Shown here: one piece after another, positions 18,786 through 32,107 of the stretch | How the letters are laid out: each line of letters starts with the position of its first letter | How positions within the stretch are numbered: the first letter of the stretch is position 1 | Assembly (NCBI GenBank): GCA_008080565.1 | Contig: VIKE01000002.1 | Span: forward strand, 1 to 64,000 | Direction of reading: 5' to 3' | Length of the DNA stretch: 64,000 bases | Origin: Rhodocyclaceae bacterium | Lineage (GTDB): Bacteria; Pseudomonadota; Gammaproteobacteria; Burkholderiales; Rhodocyclaceae | Made by a program: the position numbers and the translations under genes | The notes under the pieces: model-generated | Databases searched by the model: none | Told to the model about the DNA's origin: nothing | Seen by the model: the letters and a program-made list of their open reading frames with translations, nothing else

Positions 18786-21382
18786 ATGACTAAAGACGCC
18801 GCGCCCGACCTTTCCAAACACACGCCGATGATGCGCCAGTATCTGGCGCTCAAGGCCAGCCATCCGAACACCCTGCTCTTCTACCGGATGGGCGACTTCT
18901 ACGAGCTTTTTCATGAGGATGCGGAAAAGGCGGCGCGCCTGCTCGACATCACGCTGACCACGCGCGGCCAGTCGGCTGGCGTGCCGATCAAGATGTGCGG
19001 CATCCCCTTCCATTCTCTCGAACCCTACCTCGCCCGCCTGGTAAAGCTCGGCGAATCCGCGGTGATTTGCGAACAGATTGGCGATCCGGCGACCAGCAAG
19101 GGGCCGGTCGAGCGCGCCGTGGCACGCATCGTCACCCCTGGAACGCTGACCGACGCAGCGCTGATCGATGACAAGCAGGACATCTGGCTGCTGGCAGTGA
19201 CCACGCTGCGCAACACCGCCGGTCTGGCCCGCCTCAACCTGGCCAGTGGTGAATTCGTGCTGCTCGAAGTCCCGGCTGAACAGATTCCGGCAGCGCTGGA
19301 ACGCATCCGCCCAGCCGAAATCCTTTACCCGGAAAGCTGGACGCCCAATTTCGGCCTCGACGTCGCCCGCACCCGGCAGCCGGACTGGTATTTTGAATTC
19401 GACTCGGCCCGCCGCCTGCTCTGCGATCAGTTCGAAGTCGCTTCGCTCGCCGGGTTTGGAGCCGAAGGGCTGAAGCCGGCCATCGCCGCCGCCGGCGCCC
19501 TGCTCCAGTACGCGCAGGCGACGCAGGCCGGCAAATTGACCCATTTGCGCGGCTTGACCGTGGAAATCGAAGGCGCCTACCTCGGCCTCGATCTGGCCAC
19601 GCGGCGCAACCTGGAGTTGACCGAAACCCTGCGCGGCCAGCCGTCGCCGACGTTGTTTTCCTTGCTCGACAACTGCGTGACCAGCATGGGCTCGCGCCTG
19701 CTCCGTCACACGCTGCATCACCCGCTGCGCGAACGCGATCTACCGGCTGCTCGGCACGGCGCCGTCGAATTCCTGCTTGAGGATTATGGCCGCATCGCCG
19801 GCGAAATCCGTCGCGGCCTGCGCGGCATCGCCGACATCGAACGCATTGCCGGCCGTATCGCCTTGCGCAACGCCCGGCCGCGCGACCTGGCCAGCCTGCG
19901 CGAATCGCTGGCCCGCCTCGATGGCCTGCGCGCCCCGCTGGCCGGCGCTGTCTCGCCGTTGATTGGGCAACTATTCGGCGATCTCGACACCCCATTCGCC
20001 ACGCTCGATCTGCTGGTCCGCTCCATCGGCAGCGAACCATCCGCCCAGATCCGCGACGGTGGCGTCATTGCCCCGGGCTTCGACGCCGACCTCGACGAAT
20101 ACCGCTCGCTGAACGACAACTGCGGCGCCTATCTGGTCGACATGGAAGCCCGCGAGCGTGAGCGGACCGGCATCACCAGCCTCAAGGTCGAGTACAACAA
20201 AGTGCATGGCTTCTACATCGAAGTCACGCACGCCAACACCGAGAAAATCCCGGAAGACTACCGCCGCCGGCAAACGCTGAAGAACGCCGAGCGCTACATC
20301 ACGCCGGAACTCAAGGCTTTCGAGGACAAGGCGCTGTCGGCGCAGGAACGCGCGCTGGCCCGTGAAAAGCTGCTGTACGAAGCGATTCTCGACGAACTGC
20401 AACCGGTCATTCCGACCCTGCAAATGATTGCCCGCGCCGTCGCCCACCTCGACCTGCTGGCCGGTTTCGCCGAAACGGCGCCCTCAAGCGCAACTGGTGC
20501 AAGCCCGAATTTGCCGCAGAAATCGGGTTGACCGTGGAAGGCGGCCGTCACCCGGTGGTCGAGGGCGAACTGGCCAACAATGCCGAAACTTTCATCGCCA
20601 ACGACTGCCTGCTCGCCGAAAACCGCCGTCTGCTGCTCATCACCGGCCCGAACATGGGCGGTAAATCAACCTACATGCGGCAGGTCGCACTGATCGCCCT
20701 GCTCGCCCACATCGGCTGCTACACGCCGGCCGACCGCTGCGTGCTCGGCCCGCTCGACCGCATCTTCACCCGCATCGGCGCCTCTGACGATCTGGCTTCC
20801 GGCCGGTCGACCTTCATGGTGGAAATGACCGAAGCCGCCGCCATCCTGCACCACGCGACGGCCAACAGCCTCGTCCTGATGGACGAAATCGGCCGCGGCA
20901 CCTCGACCTTCGACGGCATGGCCCTGGCCTTTGCCATCCTGCGCCACCTGATCGACAAGAACCGCTGCCTGACGCTGTTCGCCACCCACTACTTCGAGAT
21001 GACCCGGCTATCGCACGAATACACCGAACTGGCCAACGTCCATCTCGGCGCCGTCGAGCACAACGACCGCATCGTCTTCATGCACGCGGTTGAAGAAGGC
21101 CCGGCCAACCAGAGCTACGGGATTCAGGTCGCCGCACTGGCCGGCATCCCGACCGCCGTCGTCCGCGCCGCCCGCAAGCAGCTCCGGGAATTCGAACAAC
21201 GCGCCACGGTCGATCCGCTGCAACCTGACCTTTTCGCCCAGGATTTTTCGCCGGAAGCGCCCGAGCCAGCCGAACCAGAACCGCATCCGGCCCTCGACCA
21301 CCTCGCCGCCATCGACCCGGACAGCCTGACGCCCCGCGAGGCACTCGATGCCCTCTATGCATTGAAGGGTTTGCTCCGTTGA
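18786..21382 (+). pseudogene. mutS: DNA mismatch repair protein MutS with a one-base frameshift
   Basis: MutS recognises mismatches. The first part holds the mismatch-binding domain with the Phe-x-Glu motif ([20 protein letters not shown]) and the connector and lever domains, up to [11 protein letters not shown] near 20478. There the frame is lost, reaching a stop at 20531. The rest continues in the -1 frame: [20 protein letters not shown], Walker [11 protein letters not shown], and the ABC-type ATPase [14 protein letters not shown], to the stop at 21382. One missing base in the GC-rich run near 20476-20483 restores 865 residues, a normal MutS length. If real, the cell is likely a mutator, because the Walker A and HTH parts are lost. 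A sequencing error is at least as likely. The start was chosen at the family N-terminus ([20 protein letters not shown]). Confidence 0.92.
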
Positions 21383-22344
21383 GCGGCAAAAAGGGGGTTT
21401 CCACGGTCAACCGGAAATTTTGGCCAAAATTGAAATGGGTTCTGCTGTTAATCGGCGGAATCACCCAGGCCCATGCCGAGGTCTGGCGCTTTGCCGTCAT
21501 TGGCGACACGCCCTATTCCGACTACGAGCGGGCTGAACTGCCGAAAATGCTCGAGGCCATCGCCGACAATCAGGTCGAATTTGTCGCCCATATCGGTGAC
21601 ATCAAGTCCGGCAAGGATCGCTGCGACGACAGCCTATTCGCTGATCGCCATGGCGTCTTCAACGCCTCACGCGTGCCCTTCGTTTTTGTTCCGGGCGACA
21701 ACGAATGGTCCGACTGCGATCGCGTGTCGAATGGCAGCTACGCTCCACTGGAGCGCCTGAACAAGTTGCGCCGCCTGTTCTGGAGCGATAGCTTTTCACT
21801 CGGCCAGAAAAAAATGACGCTTGAGCAACAGCCCGGCAACTATCCGGAACACGCCCGCTTTCGCCTTGGTCCGGTACTGTTCGTGACCGTAAATCTGCCA
21901 GGTGGCAACAACAATTGGGGGATGACTGGCCAACCGAGTGCGGAATTCCTGGACCGCAATCCGGTCGCCATTGAATGGCTCAAGGAAAATTTCGCACTGG
22001 CCCGACGCGACAAGCTGACCGGTATCGTCCTGCTTTTTCAGGCCAACCCAGGCTTCACACACTTCAACCAGGGATTTGGCCACCATGGCTACCTGGAATT
22101 TCTGGAGTTGCTACGCCAAGAAACGTCGCAATTCACTGGACAGGTCGTCGCCGTCCATGGCGACTCGCATATCAGCCGGATAGATCAGCCTCTTCGGGAC
22201 AAGCAAGGCCGGCCGATGGCCAATTTCACGCGGGTCGAAACCCACGGCTATCCGATCATGGGCTGGACGCGCGGCATCATCGACACAAAATCGCCTGCGC
22301 TCTTCCGGTTCGAAACCCATCCCTGGCCGCCCAAACAGCCATAA
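21379..22344 (+). CDS. Exported calcineurin-like metallophosphoesterase
   Basis: The 321-residue product has a signal peptide ([16 protein letters not shown] before EVW) and metallophosphoesterase motifs: [24 protein letters not shown] (GD-x-K variant), [12 protein letters not shown] (GDNE in place of GNHD), and a late [12 protein letters not shown]. It probably hydrolyses a phosphoester in the periplasm; the substrate is unknown. The start is the TTG at 21379, overlapping the mutS stop, with no clear ATG before the signal peptide. A terminator follows. Confidence 0.75.
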   Translation: MSGKKGVSTVNRKFWPKLKWVLLLIGGITQAHAEVWRFAVIGDTPYSDYERAELPKMLEAIADNQVEFVAHIGDIKSGKDRCDDSLFADRHGVFNASRVPFVFVPGDNEWSDCDRVSNGSYAPLERLNKLRRLFWSDSFSLGQKKMTLEQQPGNYPEHARFRLGPVLFVTVNLPGGNNNWGMTGQPSAEFLDRNPVAIEWLKENFALARRDKLTGIVLLFQANPGFTHFNQGFGHHGYLEFLELLRQETSQFTGQVVAVHGDSHISRIDQPLRDKQGRPMANFTRVETHGYPIMGWTRGIIDTKSPALFRFETHPWPPKQP

Positions 22345-22345
22345 A

Positions 22346-22370
22346 AAATGCCCGCCGAAGCGGGCATTTC
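22346..22370. terminator. Bidirectional terminator between convergent genes
   Basis: Arms AATGCCCGC and GCGGGCATT (22347-22368) around CGAA have A-rich sequence on the left and T-rich sequence on the right. They separate the phosphoesterase gene from slyD on the other strand. Confidence 0.75.
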
Positions 22371-22392
22371 TTGGTGAAAGACAAGCCGCCGA

Positions 22393-22893
22393 TTAGTGGC
22401 AGCCTTCCTCGTCGTCATCGCCGCCATGCACATGGCCGTGCTCGATTTCTTCCGCACTGGCCGGGCGAATCGCCGTGACCGTACAGGTGAAAATCAGGGC
22501 CATGCCGGCCAGCGGGTGATTGCCGTCGAGAACAACCTTGTCGTCGGCAATTTCGGTGACGCGATAGATCACGAAGTCGTCCTCGCCGCCCTCTTCCGGG
22601 CCGCCTTCGAACTGCATGCCAACCTCGAGTTCCTTCGGAAAGTCCTTGCGCGGCTCGATCTGAACCATCTCGGCATCGTATTCACCAAACGCCTCGTCGG
22701 GCTGTAGCTTGACCTTGACCGACTCACCGACCTTCTTGCCCTGCAACGATTCCTCGATCAGCGGGAAAATGTCGTCGTAACCACCATGCAGGTAGATCAG
22801 CGGCTCGCGGCCTTCATCGACCACTTCACCATCGGGATCGGTGACATGGTAATCGAGGGTGATGACGGAATTCTTGGCAACCTGCGTGTTCAT
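22393..22893 (-). CDS. slyD: FKBP-type peptidyl-prolyl isomerase, SlyD-like
   Basis: The 166-residue protein follows the SlyD plan. The FKBP core holds NSVITLDYHVTDPDGEVVDE and PLIYLHGGYDDIFPLIEESL, the insert-in-flap domain follows (DEAFGEYDAEMVQIEPRKDF), and the closing motif is LDGNHPLAGMALIF. The His/Asp/Glu/Cys tail (HGHVHGGDDDEEGCH) may bind nickel or other metals. It catalyses proline isomerization and acts as a chaperone. ATG 22893 overlaps the stop of the peroxiredoxin gene by four bases, so the two are coupled. An open frame extends further upstream but overlaps the neighbour and is not used. Confidence 0.93.
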   Translation of the reverse strand: MNTQVAKNSVITLDYHVTDPDGEVVDEGREPLIYLHGGYDDIFPLIEESLQGKKVGESVKVKLQPDEAFGEYDAEMVQIEPRKDFPKELEVGMQFEGGPEEGGEDDFVIYRVTEIADDKVVLDGNHPLAGMALIFTCTVTAIRPASAEEIEHGHVHGGDDDEEGCH

Positions 22894-23363
22894 GAATTTA
22901 GTTCCTTGACCAGGCGCAGCACATCCAGTGCGTGGCCCTTGTAATTGACGTTGTAAAGCGCGTGGCGAATGATACCGCGACGATCGATGATAAAAGTGGA
23001 GCGGCAAACACCGAATTTTCTGTGGCCATCGACCTCCTTGGCCTGCCAGACACCATATTGCTTGCAGACGGTGCCTTCCTCATCGGAGAGCAGTTCGATG
23101 CCAATACCTTCCTTGTCCCGAAATTCCGCGTGCTTCAGGCAGTCATCACGACTGATACCGAACAGCACACAATCCTGACGGAGGAATTCATCCTCATGGT
23201 CCGAAAAATCAGTGACTTCCTTGGTACAACAGGGTGTCCCATCCTTCGGATAGAAGAATATAACGATGTGTTTCTGCCCCTGAAACTTCGCCAGATCGAT
23301 AGTCTCCATATCGGCATCCGGCAACGAAAATGAGGGAGCCTTTTCGCCAACCTTGAGCAGCAT
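22890..23363 (-). CDS. bcp: Peroxiredoxin, Bcp/PrxQ-like, with a Cys-Cys active site
   Basis: The 157-residue protein has the thioredoxin-like peroxiredoxin fold: GEKAPSFSLPDADMETIDL, HIVIFFYPKDGTPCCTKEV and FGISRDDCLKHAEF. It reduces hydroperoxides using a peroxidatic Cys. In PrxQ the usual box is TPGCT; here the Gly is Cys, giving adjacent Cys47/Cys48-type residues. Further Cys residues (DDCLKH, TVCKQY, GVCRSTF) could resolve the sulfenic acid. It is coupled with slyD. Confident as a peroxiredoxin, less so for the subfamily. Confidence 0.9.
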   Translation of the reverse strand: MLLKVGEKAPSFSLPDADMETIDLAKFQGQKHIVIFFYPKDGTPCCTKEVTDFSDHEDEFLRQDCVLFGISRDDCLKHAEFRDKEGIGIELLSDEEGTVCKQYGVWQAKEVDGHRKFGVCRSTFIIDRRGIIRHALYNVNYKGHALDVLRLVKELNS

Positions 23364-23459
23364 GTTGTTCTCCTTGAGCGCTCTGCGTGGGGCACTGCTG
23401 AGAACGATTCTAACGGAGGCAAATGCTCATGACTACTGCGGTCAACGCCTTTATTTCGG

Positions 23460-23744
23460 TTATTTTCCGGGAACCTTTTCGGGAATCTGCACGAAGATTT
23501 CGTCCTGTCGGACCATACCCAGCTCAAAGCGGGCCCGTTCCTCGATCGCATCGTAGCCCTGCTTCAGATCGCGGACCTCGGCGTCGAGGCCCGCGTTCCT
23601 GATTTCCAGCTTCTTGGTCACTTCCTTCTGCTGCTGCAACTGACGGTCGTATTCCCATACCTTCAGCCAGCCTCCCTTACCCACCCACAGGGGATACTGG
23701 AGCAGGCCAATGGCTGCGAGAAGGCCGACCGTAAGCCAGCGCAT
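23460..23744 (-). CDS. ftsB: Cell division protein FtsB
   Basis: FtsB is a small bitopic inner-membrane divisome protein that forms a complex with FtsL and FtsQ. The 94-residue product has one N-terminal transmembrane helix ([19 protein letters not shown]) and then a periplasmic coiled coil ([40 protein letters not shown]). It ends in the family motif [17 protein letters not shown]. It lies seven bases after eno on the same strand, the usual eno-ftsB pairing. Confidence 0.93.
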   Translation of the reverse strand: MRWLTVGLLAAIGLLQYPLWVGKGGWLKVWEYDRQLQQQKEVTKKLEIRNAGLDAEVRDLKQGYDAIEERARFELGMVRQDEIFVQIPEKVPGK

Positions 23745-23750
23745 GCGTGA

Positions 23751-25043
<1,293 letters not shown>

Positions 25044-25095
25044 TTATTATCAGAAGGTTAAATTAAAAACTTAAACTAAATAATTAACAGTTGAA

Positions 25096-27596
<2,501 letters not shown>

Positions 27597-27711
27597 TCAT
27601 AGCCGATAAGGGCTCGACCAAATTCGACCTTGCGGATGGAATAACGCCTGCTCTCTGTAACAGCAAGCCGATTTGCTAGAATTAAGGGTTAGCCTGCTTA
27701 GCGGATGTCTC

Positions 27712-28656
27712 TTGAAACGCGTTCTCGTCGTCAACTATTCCCAAACCGGACAGCTTTCGGACATTACCGAGCGAGTCATCGCCCCCTTGCGGGCAGCCGG
27801 TCACGACGTTCACCTCGAAACACTGGTGCCGGAAACGCCGTTTCCGTTTCCCTGGCCAATCGTCGATTTTTTCGATGCTTTCCCCGAGTGCGTGCAGCTT
27901 GATGCACCACCGTTGCGCCAGCTGGGCATCGCCGCTGATACACCGTTTGATCTGGTAATCCTGACCTATCAGGTCTGGTATCTCTCCCCTGCGCTGCCGA
28001 TGACGGCATTCCTGCAAAGTGCCGAAGGCCGCCAGCTAATCCGCGGCAAACCGGTCATCACGCTGGTTGCCTGCCGCAACATGTGGCTGTCGGCACAGGA
28101 AACGATGAAGCAGTTGATTGCCGATGCCGGAGGCCGCCTGATCGATCATCTGGCGTTTACCGATCAGGGCCATCCGCTGGTCACCTTCATCACCACGCCG
28201 CGCTGGGTGTGGACCGGTAAAAAGGACGGCTTTCTTGGCTTGCCACCAGCCGGCGTGTCTCCCGAAGAAATTCGCCAGGCCGGTCGATTCGGAGTGGCCC
28301 TGGCCGACGGGCTGAACAATGACCAGGAAAAGACAAGCCAACCGATGCTGGCGGGCCTGCGTGCGGTCACCGTCAATCCAAGACTGGCGATCAGTGAACG
28401 TGCGGGCCGCCGGGCTTTTGGCGTCTGGTCAAAGCTGATTCGACTATTTGGACAGCGCGGCCAATGGAGGCGGCGTCCAGCCCTTTTGTTGTTTGTTCTT
28501 TACCTCATTACGCTGATCCTCACCGTCGTTCCAATAAGCCTGTTGTTACAATGGTTACTTTCCCCGCTGCTCAGACCCAAGCTTGAGCGGCTCAAGGCCG
28601 AACTGGAGCAGCCTTCCGGCTCGCAGGAATTCAACTTACAAAAATATGCACCCTAG
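27712..28656 (+). CDS. darA: DarA-like dialkylresorcinol condensing enzyme
   Basis: The 314-residue protein begins with a flavodoxin/NADPH-reductase-like Rossmann start ([20 protein letters not shown]) and contains the family stretches [20 protein letters not shown] and [20 protein letters not shown]. It ends with two hydrophobic helices ([20 protein letters not shown]) and a polar tail. DarA proteins condense two acyl-derived chains into a 2,5-dialkyl-cyclohexanedione/resorcinol core together with DarB. The probable start is TTG 27712, because the Rossmann strand follows at once; no strong ribosome binding site is seen. It overlaps darB by 11 bases and is first in a long operon. Confidence 0.8.
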   Translation: MKRVLVVNYSQTGQLSDITERVIAPLRAAGHDVHLETLVPETPFPFPWPIVDFFDAFPECVQLDAPPLRQLGIAADTPFDLVILTYQVWYLSPALPMTAFLQSAEGRQLIRGKPVITLVACRNMWLSAQETMKQLIADAGGRLIDHLAFTDQGHPLVTFITTPRWVWTGKKDGFLGLPPAGVSPEEIRQAGRFGVALADGLNNDQEKTSQPMLAGLRAVTVNPRLAISERAGRRAFGVWSKLIRLFGQRGQWRRRPALLLFVLYLITLILTVVPISLLLQWLLSPLLRPKLERLKAELEQPSGSQEFNLQKYAP

Positions 28657-29812
28657 CGGCAAGGTTTACATCAACGGCACATCGGCATTCCTGCCGAACG
28701 CGCCGGTCGGCAACGACGACATCGAAAAAGTGCTGGGCATGATTGCCGGCAAGCCTTCGCGCGCCCGGCGCATCGTGCTGCGTAACAACGGTATCCGTCA
28801 GCGCCACTACGCCATCGACCCGGTGACCGGTGCCCCCACCCACACCAATGCCCAGTTGACGGCTGAAGCCGTGCGCGGCTTGGCCTGCGAGCGTTTTTCC
28901 CCCGACGATATCGATTGCCTGGTCAGCGGCACGACCATTCCGGATCAGATCATGCCCAACCACGGCGTCATGGTGCATGGCGAACTGGGCATTCCGGCCT
29001 GCGAAGTAGTGTCGACCGCAGCCATCTGTGTGGCCGGCATCACGGCCCTCAAATACGCCTACATGAGCGTCCTTTCCGGTCTGGCCCGCAACGCAGTAGC
29101 AACCGCCTCCGAACTTTCCTCCAGCATCCTGCATGCGCGCAATTTCGCCGCCGAATCGGAACACCGGGTGGCCGAACTGGAAACCAATCCGGAAATCGCT
29201 TTCGAGAAGGATTTCCTGCGCTGGATGCTGTCCGACGGCGCCGGCGCCTTTCTGCTCCAGGATCAGCCGCGCCCTGACGGCTTGTCGCTGCGCATCGACT
29301 GGATCGACATCCTGTCGCAGGCCAACACGATGGAAGTCTGCATGTATGCCGGCGGCGAGAAGCTCGGCGACGGTTCGCTGCAGGGCTGGCAGCACTATTC
29401 TCAGGAACAGCGCGCGACGCTGTCGATTTTCTCGGTCAAGCAGGATGTGCGTTTGCTCAATGCCGAAGTGACCTACCAGACCATCGGCAAGTCGCTGGAA
29501 AAGATGCAGCGCACACGTGATGTAAAACCAGCCGATATCGACTGGTTCCTGCCACACATGTCCTCCGAGTATTTCCGCCAGCCGATGGCCGACTGCATGA
29601 CCGCGGTCGGCTTCCCGATTGCCCAGGAAAAATGGTTCACCAATCTGCAAACCAAGGGCAACACCGGTTCGGCTTCGATCTACATCATGATCGATGAACT
29701 GCTCAAAAGCGGCCGCCTCAAACATGGCGACCGCCTGCTTTGTTTCATCCCGGAAAGCGGCCGTTTCACCGGCTCGCTGATGCACCTGACGGCGGTCGAC
29801 CATGCTGGATAG
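28646..29812 (+). CDS. darB: DarB/StlD-like beta-ketoacyl synthase III
   Basis: The 388-residue protein is a thiolase-fold KAS III. The catalytic triad is present: Cys128 ([13 protein letters not shown]), His304 ([10 protein letters not shown]) and Asn339 ([11 protein letters not shown]). The family-specific start [20 protein letters not shown] and the stretch [20 protein letters not shown] fit the DarB/StlD group. DarB-type enzymes make and couple a beta-ketoacyl unit with a second acyl unit during dialkylresorcinol formation, with DarA. It overlaps darA at the start and the next gene at the end, both by 11 bases. Confidence 0.87.
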   Translation: MHPSGKVYINGTSAFLPNAPVGNDDIEKVLGMIAGKPSRARRIVLRNNGIRQRHYAIDPVTGAPTHTNAQLTAEAVRGLACERFSPDDIDCLVSGTTIPDQIMPNHGVMVHGELGIPACEVVSTAAICVAGITALKYAYMSVLSGLARNAVATASELSSSILHARNFAAESEHRVAELETNPEIAFEKDFLRWMLSDGAGAFLLQDQPRPDGLSLRIDWIDILSQANTMEVCMYAGGEKLGDGSLQGWQHYSQEQRATLSIFSVKQDVRLLNAEVTYQTIGKSLEKMQRTRDVKPADIDWFLPHMSSEYFRQPMADCMTAVGFPIAQEKWFTNLQTKGNTGSASIYIMIDELLKSGRLKHGDRLLCFIPESGRFTGSLMHLTAVDHAG

Positions 29813-30197
29813 CGAAGTCCCGCAGGAAGGCAATAGCACGCTGGGCGGCCAGCGCAAGGCGATGTACGCACGCGGTGCCGACGGCAAGCTGCACATCGTC
29901 CAATCGGCCGGCTGGGAAGTCGAGGAAATCGTCACCCGGCAGGCCGTCGATGACCTCAACCGACTGGCCGAAGATGCCCGCCAGCGCGTCATCGCCGGCC
30001 AGACTTCGGCGCTCGAATACCACATGCACAAGGCGCGCATGGACGTGCCGTTGCTGTCGCAGGTCACCGGCCTGTGGCAATGGCGCATCCGCCGCCACTT
30101 CCGGCCCGACATCTTCCAGGGCCTGTCGGCCGGGCTGCTCAAGCGCTATGGCGACGCCATGGGCTTGACAGTCGAGCAACTCAAAAAGGCCGAATGA
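29802..30197 (+). CDS. Conserved hypothetical protein of the DAR-like operon
   Basis: The 131-residue protein has no recognised domain. It is soluble, with no signal peptide, and mainly helical after a short beta start ([20 protein letters not shown] then [20 protein letters not shown]). It has a basic stretch [19 protein letters not shown] and ends [20 protein letters not shown]. It overlaps darB by 11 bases and the BtrH-type gene by four, so it is embedded in the operon and probably acts on the same product. Function unknown. Confidence 0.75.
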   Translation: MLDSEVPQEGNSTLGGQRKAMYARGADGKLHIVQSAGWEVEEIVTRQAVDDLNRLAEDARQRVIAGQTSALEYHMHKARMDVPLLSQVTGLWQWRIRRHFRPDIFQGLSAGLLKRYGDAMGLTVEQLKKAE

Positions 30198-31189
30198 TGG
30201 AATTCCAGCATAGCCACGCTTCCCATTGCGAAAGCGGCGTCATGTCGTCGATGCTGCGCCATCTCGGCCTGCCGATCTCGGAGGCGATGGCTTTCGGCCT
30301 GTCGTCGGCGCTCTCCTTCGCCTATCTGCCGATCATCAAGATCAACGGCCTGCCGCTGGTTGCTTACCGGATGCCACCGAAGTTCATCATCAAGGGCCTG
30401 CAGAAGCCGCTCGGCCTCAAGATGCGTTTCGAAACCTTCCGCAGCCCGGAAGCCGGCGAACAGCGCCTGAACGAACTGCTCGATGCCGGCCGACTGGTCG
30501 GCATGCAGACCTCGGTATTCTGGCTGCCCTACATGCCGGAAGACCTGCGCTTTCATTTCAATGCCCACAATGTGCTGGCCTATGGTCGCGATGCGGCGAG
30601 CGGCGACTACCAGCTATCCGACCCGGTGGTCGAAACGACGGTGACCTGTGCCCCGGCCGACTTGCGTCGCGCCCGTTTTGCCAAGGGCGTGCTGGCCCCG
30701 AAGGGGCTGCTTTACTACCCGGAAGGCAAGCCGTCCGAACCGGACTGGGCGAAAGTCCTGCCCAAGGCTATCAAGAAAACGACACGCATCCTGCTCGACT
30801 CACCGATCCCGATCATCGGCGTCCGCGGCATCCGTCGGCTGGCCAATGCCATTCAGCGCCTCGATGCAGCCGGTAACCCGGCCGCAGCCAAGATGTTCAT
30901 CGGCCAAGTCGTCCGCATGCAGGAAGAAATCGGCACCGGCGGCGGCGGCTTCCGTTTCATTTACGCCGCCTTCCTGCAGGAAGCGGCCGAGCGACTGGCT
31001 CGCCCGGCGCTCAATGAACTATCCGAAACGCTCGTCGACATCGGCGACGAGTGGCGCGAATTCGCGCTGTCCACGGCCCGCATGATCCGCGACCGCGAGC
31101 CGCTCAATCCGGCCAAACTGGCCGACAAGCTACGCGCCATCGCCGACCGCGAGCAGACCTTCTTCCGCGATCTGCGCCGCGCCGCCTGA
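30194..31189 (+). CDS. BtrH-type acyltransferase (BtrH_N/DUF4872-like)
   Basis: The 331-residue protein begins HSHASHCESGVMSSMLRHLG, matching the BtrH_N domain, a papain-like fold with a likely nucleophile Cys12. A partner His is at about 125 (FHFNAHNVLAYGRD), followed by an Asp (YQLSDPVVETTV). BtrH of butirosin biosynthesis moves an acyl group from an acyl carrier protein to an acceptor. Here a carrier protein is encoded three genes downstream, so transfer of an ACP-bound chain to an unknown acceptor is a reasonable guess. The C-terminal half is helical. Start ATG 30194 overlaps the previous stop. Confidence 0.72.
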   Translation: MMEFQHSHASHCESGVMSSMLRHLGLPISEAMAFGLSSALSFAYLPIIKINGLPLVAYRMPPKFIIKGLQKPLGLKMRFETFRSPEAGEQRLNELLDAGRLVGMQTSVFWLPYMPEDLRFHFNAHNVLAYGRDAASGDYQLSDPVVETTVTCAPADLRRARFAKGVLAPKGLLYYPEGKPSEPDWAKVLPKAIKKTTRILLDSPIPIIGVRGIRRLANAIQRLDAAGNPAAAKMFIGQVVRMQEEIGTGGGGFRFIYAAFLQEAAERLARPALNELSETLVDIGDEWREFALSTARMIRDREPLNPAKLADKLRAIADREQTFFRDLRRAA

Positions 31190-32100
31190 TGCTCGAGATC
31201 GATGGCGTTTCCTACCGCTATCGCGATGCCGCCGCCCCGGCGTTGCAGGACGTATCGCTCAACATTCCGGCTGGCGGCATTTACGGCCTGCTCGGCCCGA
31301 ACGGCGCCGGCAAGACGACACTCATTTCGCTGCTCGCCGGCTTGTTGACCGCAGCCGACGGCCGCATTTCGCTGAATGGCCAGCCACTAGCTGACGCCCG
31401 CGCCGCCAACCCGCGCGCCATCTCGCTGGTGCCGCAGGATTACGCCTTCTACCCGATGCTGACCGTCGCCGAGAATCTGGCCTTCTTTGCCGGCGCACTT
31501 GGCCTGGCGCACGGCGAGCGTCGGCAGCAGACCGACGCCGCCATCGCCTTCGCCCGGCTCGAACAAGTCACCGGCAAGCGCGCCGAACAACTCTCCGGCG
31601 GCCTGCGCCGGCGCCTCAACCTGGCCATCGGCTTGCTCGGCCGGCCGCAACTACTCCTGCTCGACGAACCCACCGTCGGCGTCGACCCGCAGTCGCGCAG
31701 CTTCTTGCTTGAATCCATCGCCGCTCTGCCCGCCGCCGGTACCACGGTGCTCTACACCAGCCACTACATGGAAGAAGTCGAGGCCATCTGCCAGCGAGTC
31801 GCCATCCTCGACCAGGGCCGCGTCCTGAGCGAAGGCACGCTCGACGACCTGCTGGCCACCGCCGACAGCAGCGCCGAAATCGAACTCGACCAGCCGCTGC
31901 CGCCCACTCTGGCCGAACGCTACGCTGCGACCGATCTCGGCCATTTCAAATTTGAGCTTTTTTTCCGGTCGACCGTGGAAGTGGCCCGTTTGCTCGAAGA
32001 GCTGGCCGAAGCTGGCTGCACCGTGCGCCAGCTACACGTCGGACGGCAAAATCTCGAACAGCTTTTCATGCGCCTGACCCGGCGCTCACTGCGGGACTAG
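31189..32100 (+). CDS. ABC transporter ATP-binding protein
   Basis: The 303-residue protein has Walker A GLLGPNGAGKTTLISLLAG, a Q-loop (ISLVPQDYAFYPMLTV), the signature AEQLSGGLRRRLNLAIGLLG, Walker B LLLLDEPTVGVDP and the H-loop TSHYME. It is a type 2 exporter ATPase of the NatA/DrrA kind. The start overlaps the BtrH-type gene's stop by one base and its permease follows eight bases later, so both serve the same operon product. Confidence 0.92.
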   Translation: MLEIDGVSYRYRDAAAPALQDVSLNIPAGGIYGLLGPNGAGKTTLISLLAGLLTAADGRISLNGQPLADARAANPRAISLVPQDYAFYPMLTVAENLAFFAGALGLAHGERRQQTDAAIAFARLEQVTGKRAEQLSGGLRRRLNLAIGLLGRPQLLLLDEPTVGVDPQSRSFLLESIAALPAAGTTVLYTSHYMEEVEAICQRVAILDQGRVLSEGTLDDLLATADSSAEIELDQPLPPTLAERYAATDLGHFKFELFFRSTVEVARLLEELAEAGCTVRQLHVGRQNLEQLFMRLTRRSLRD

Positions 32101-32107
32101 CCAAAAA

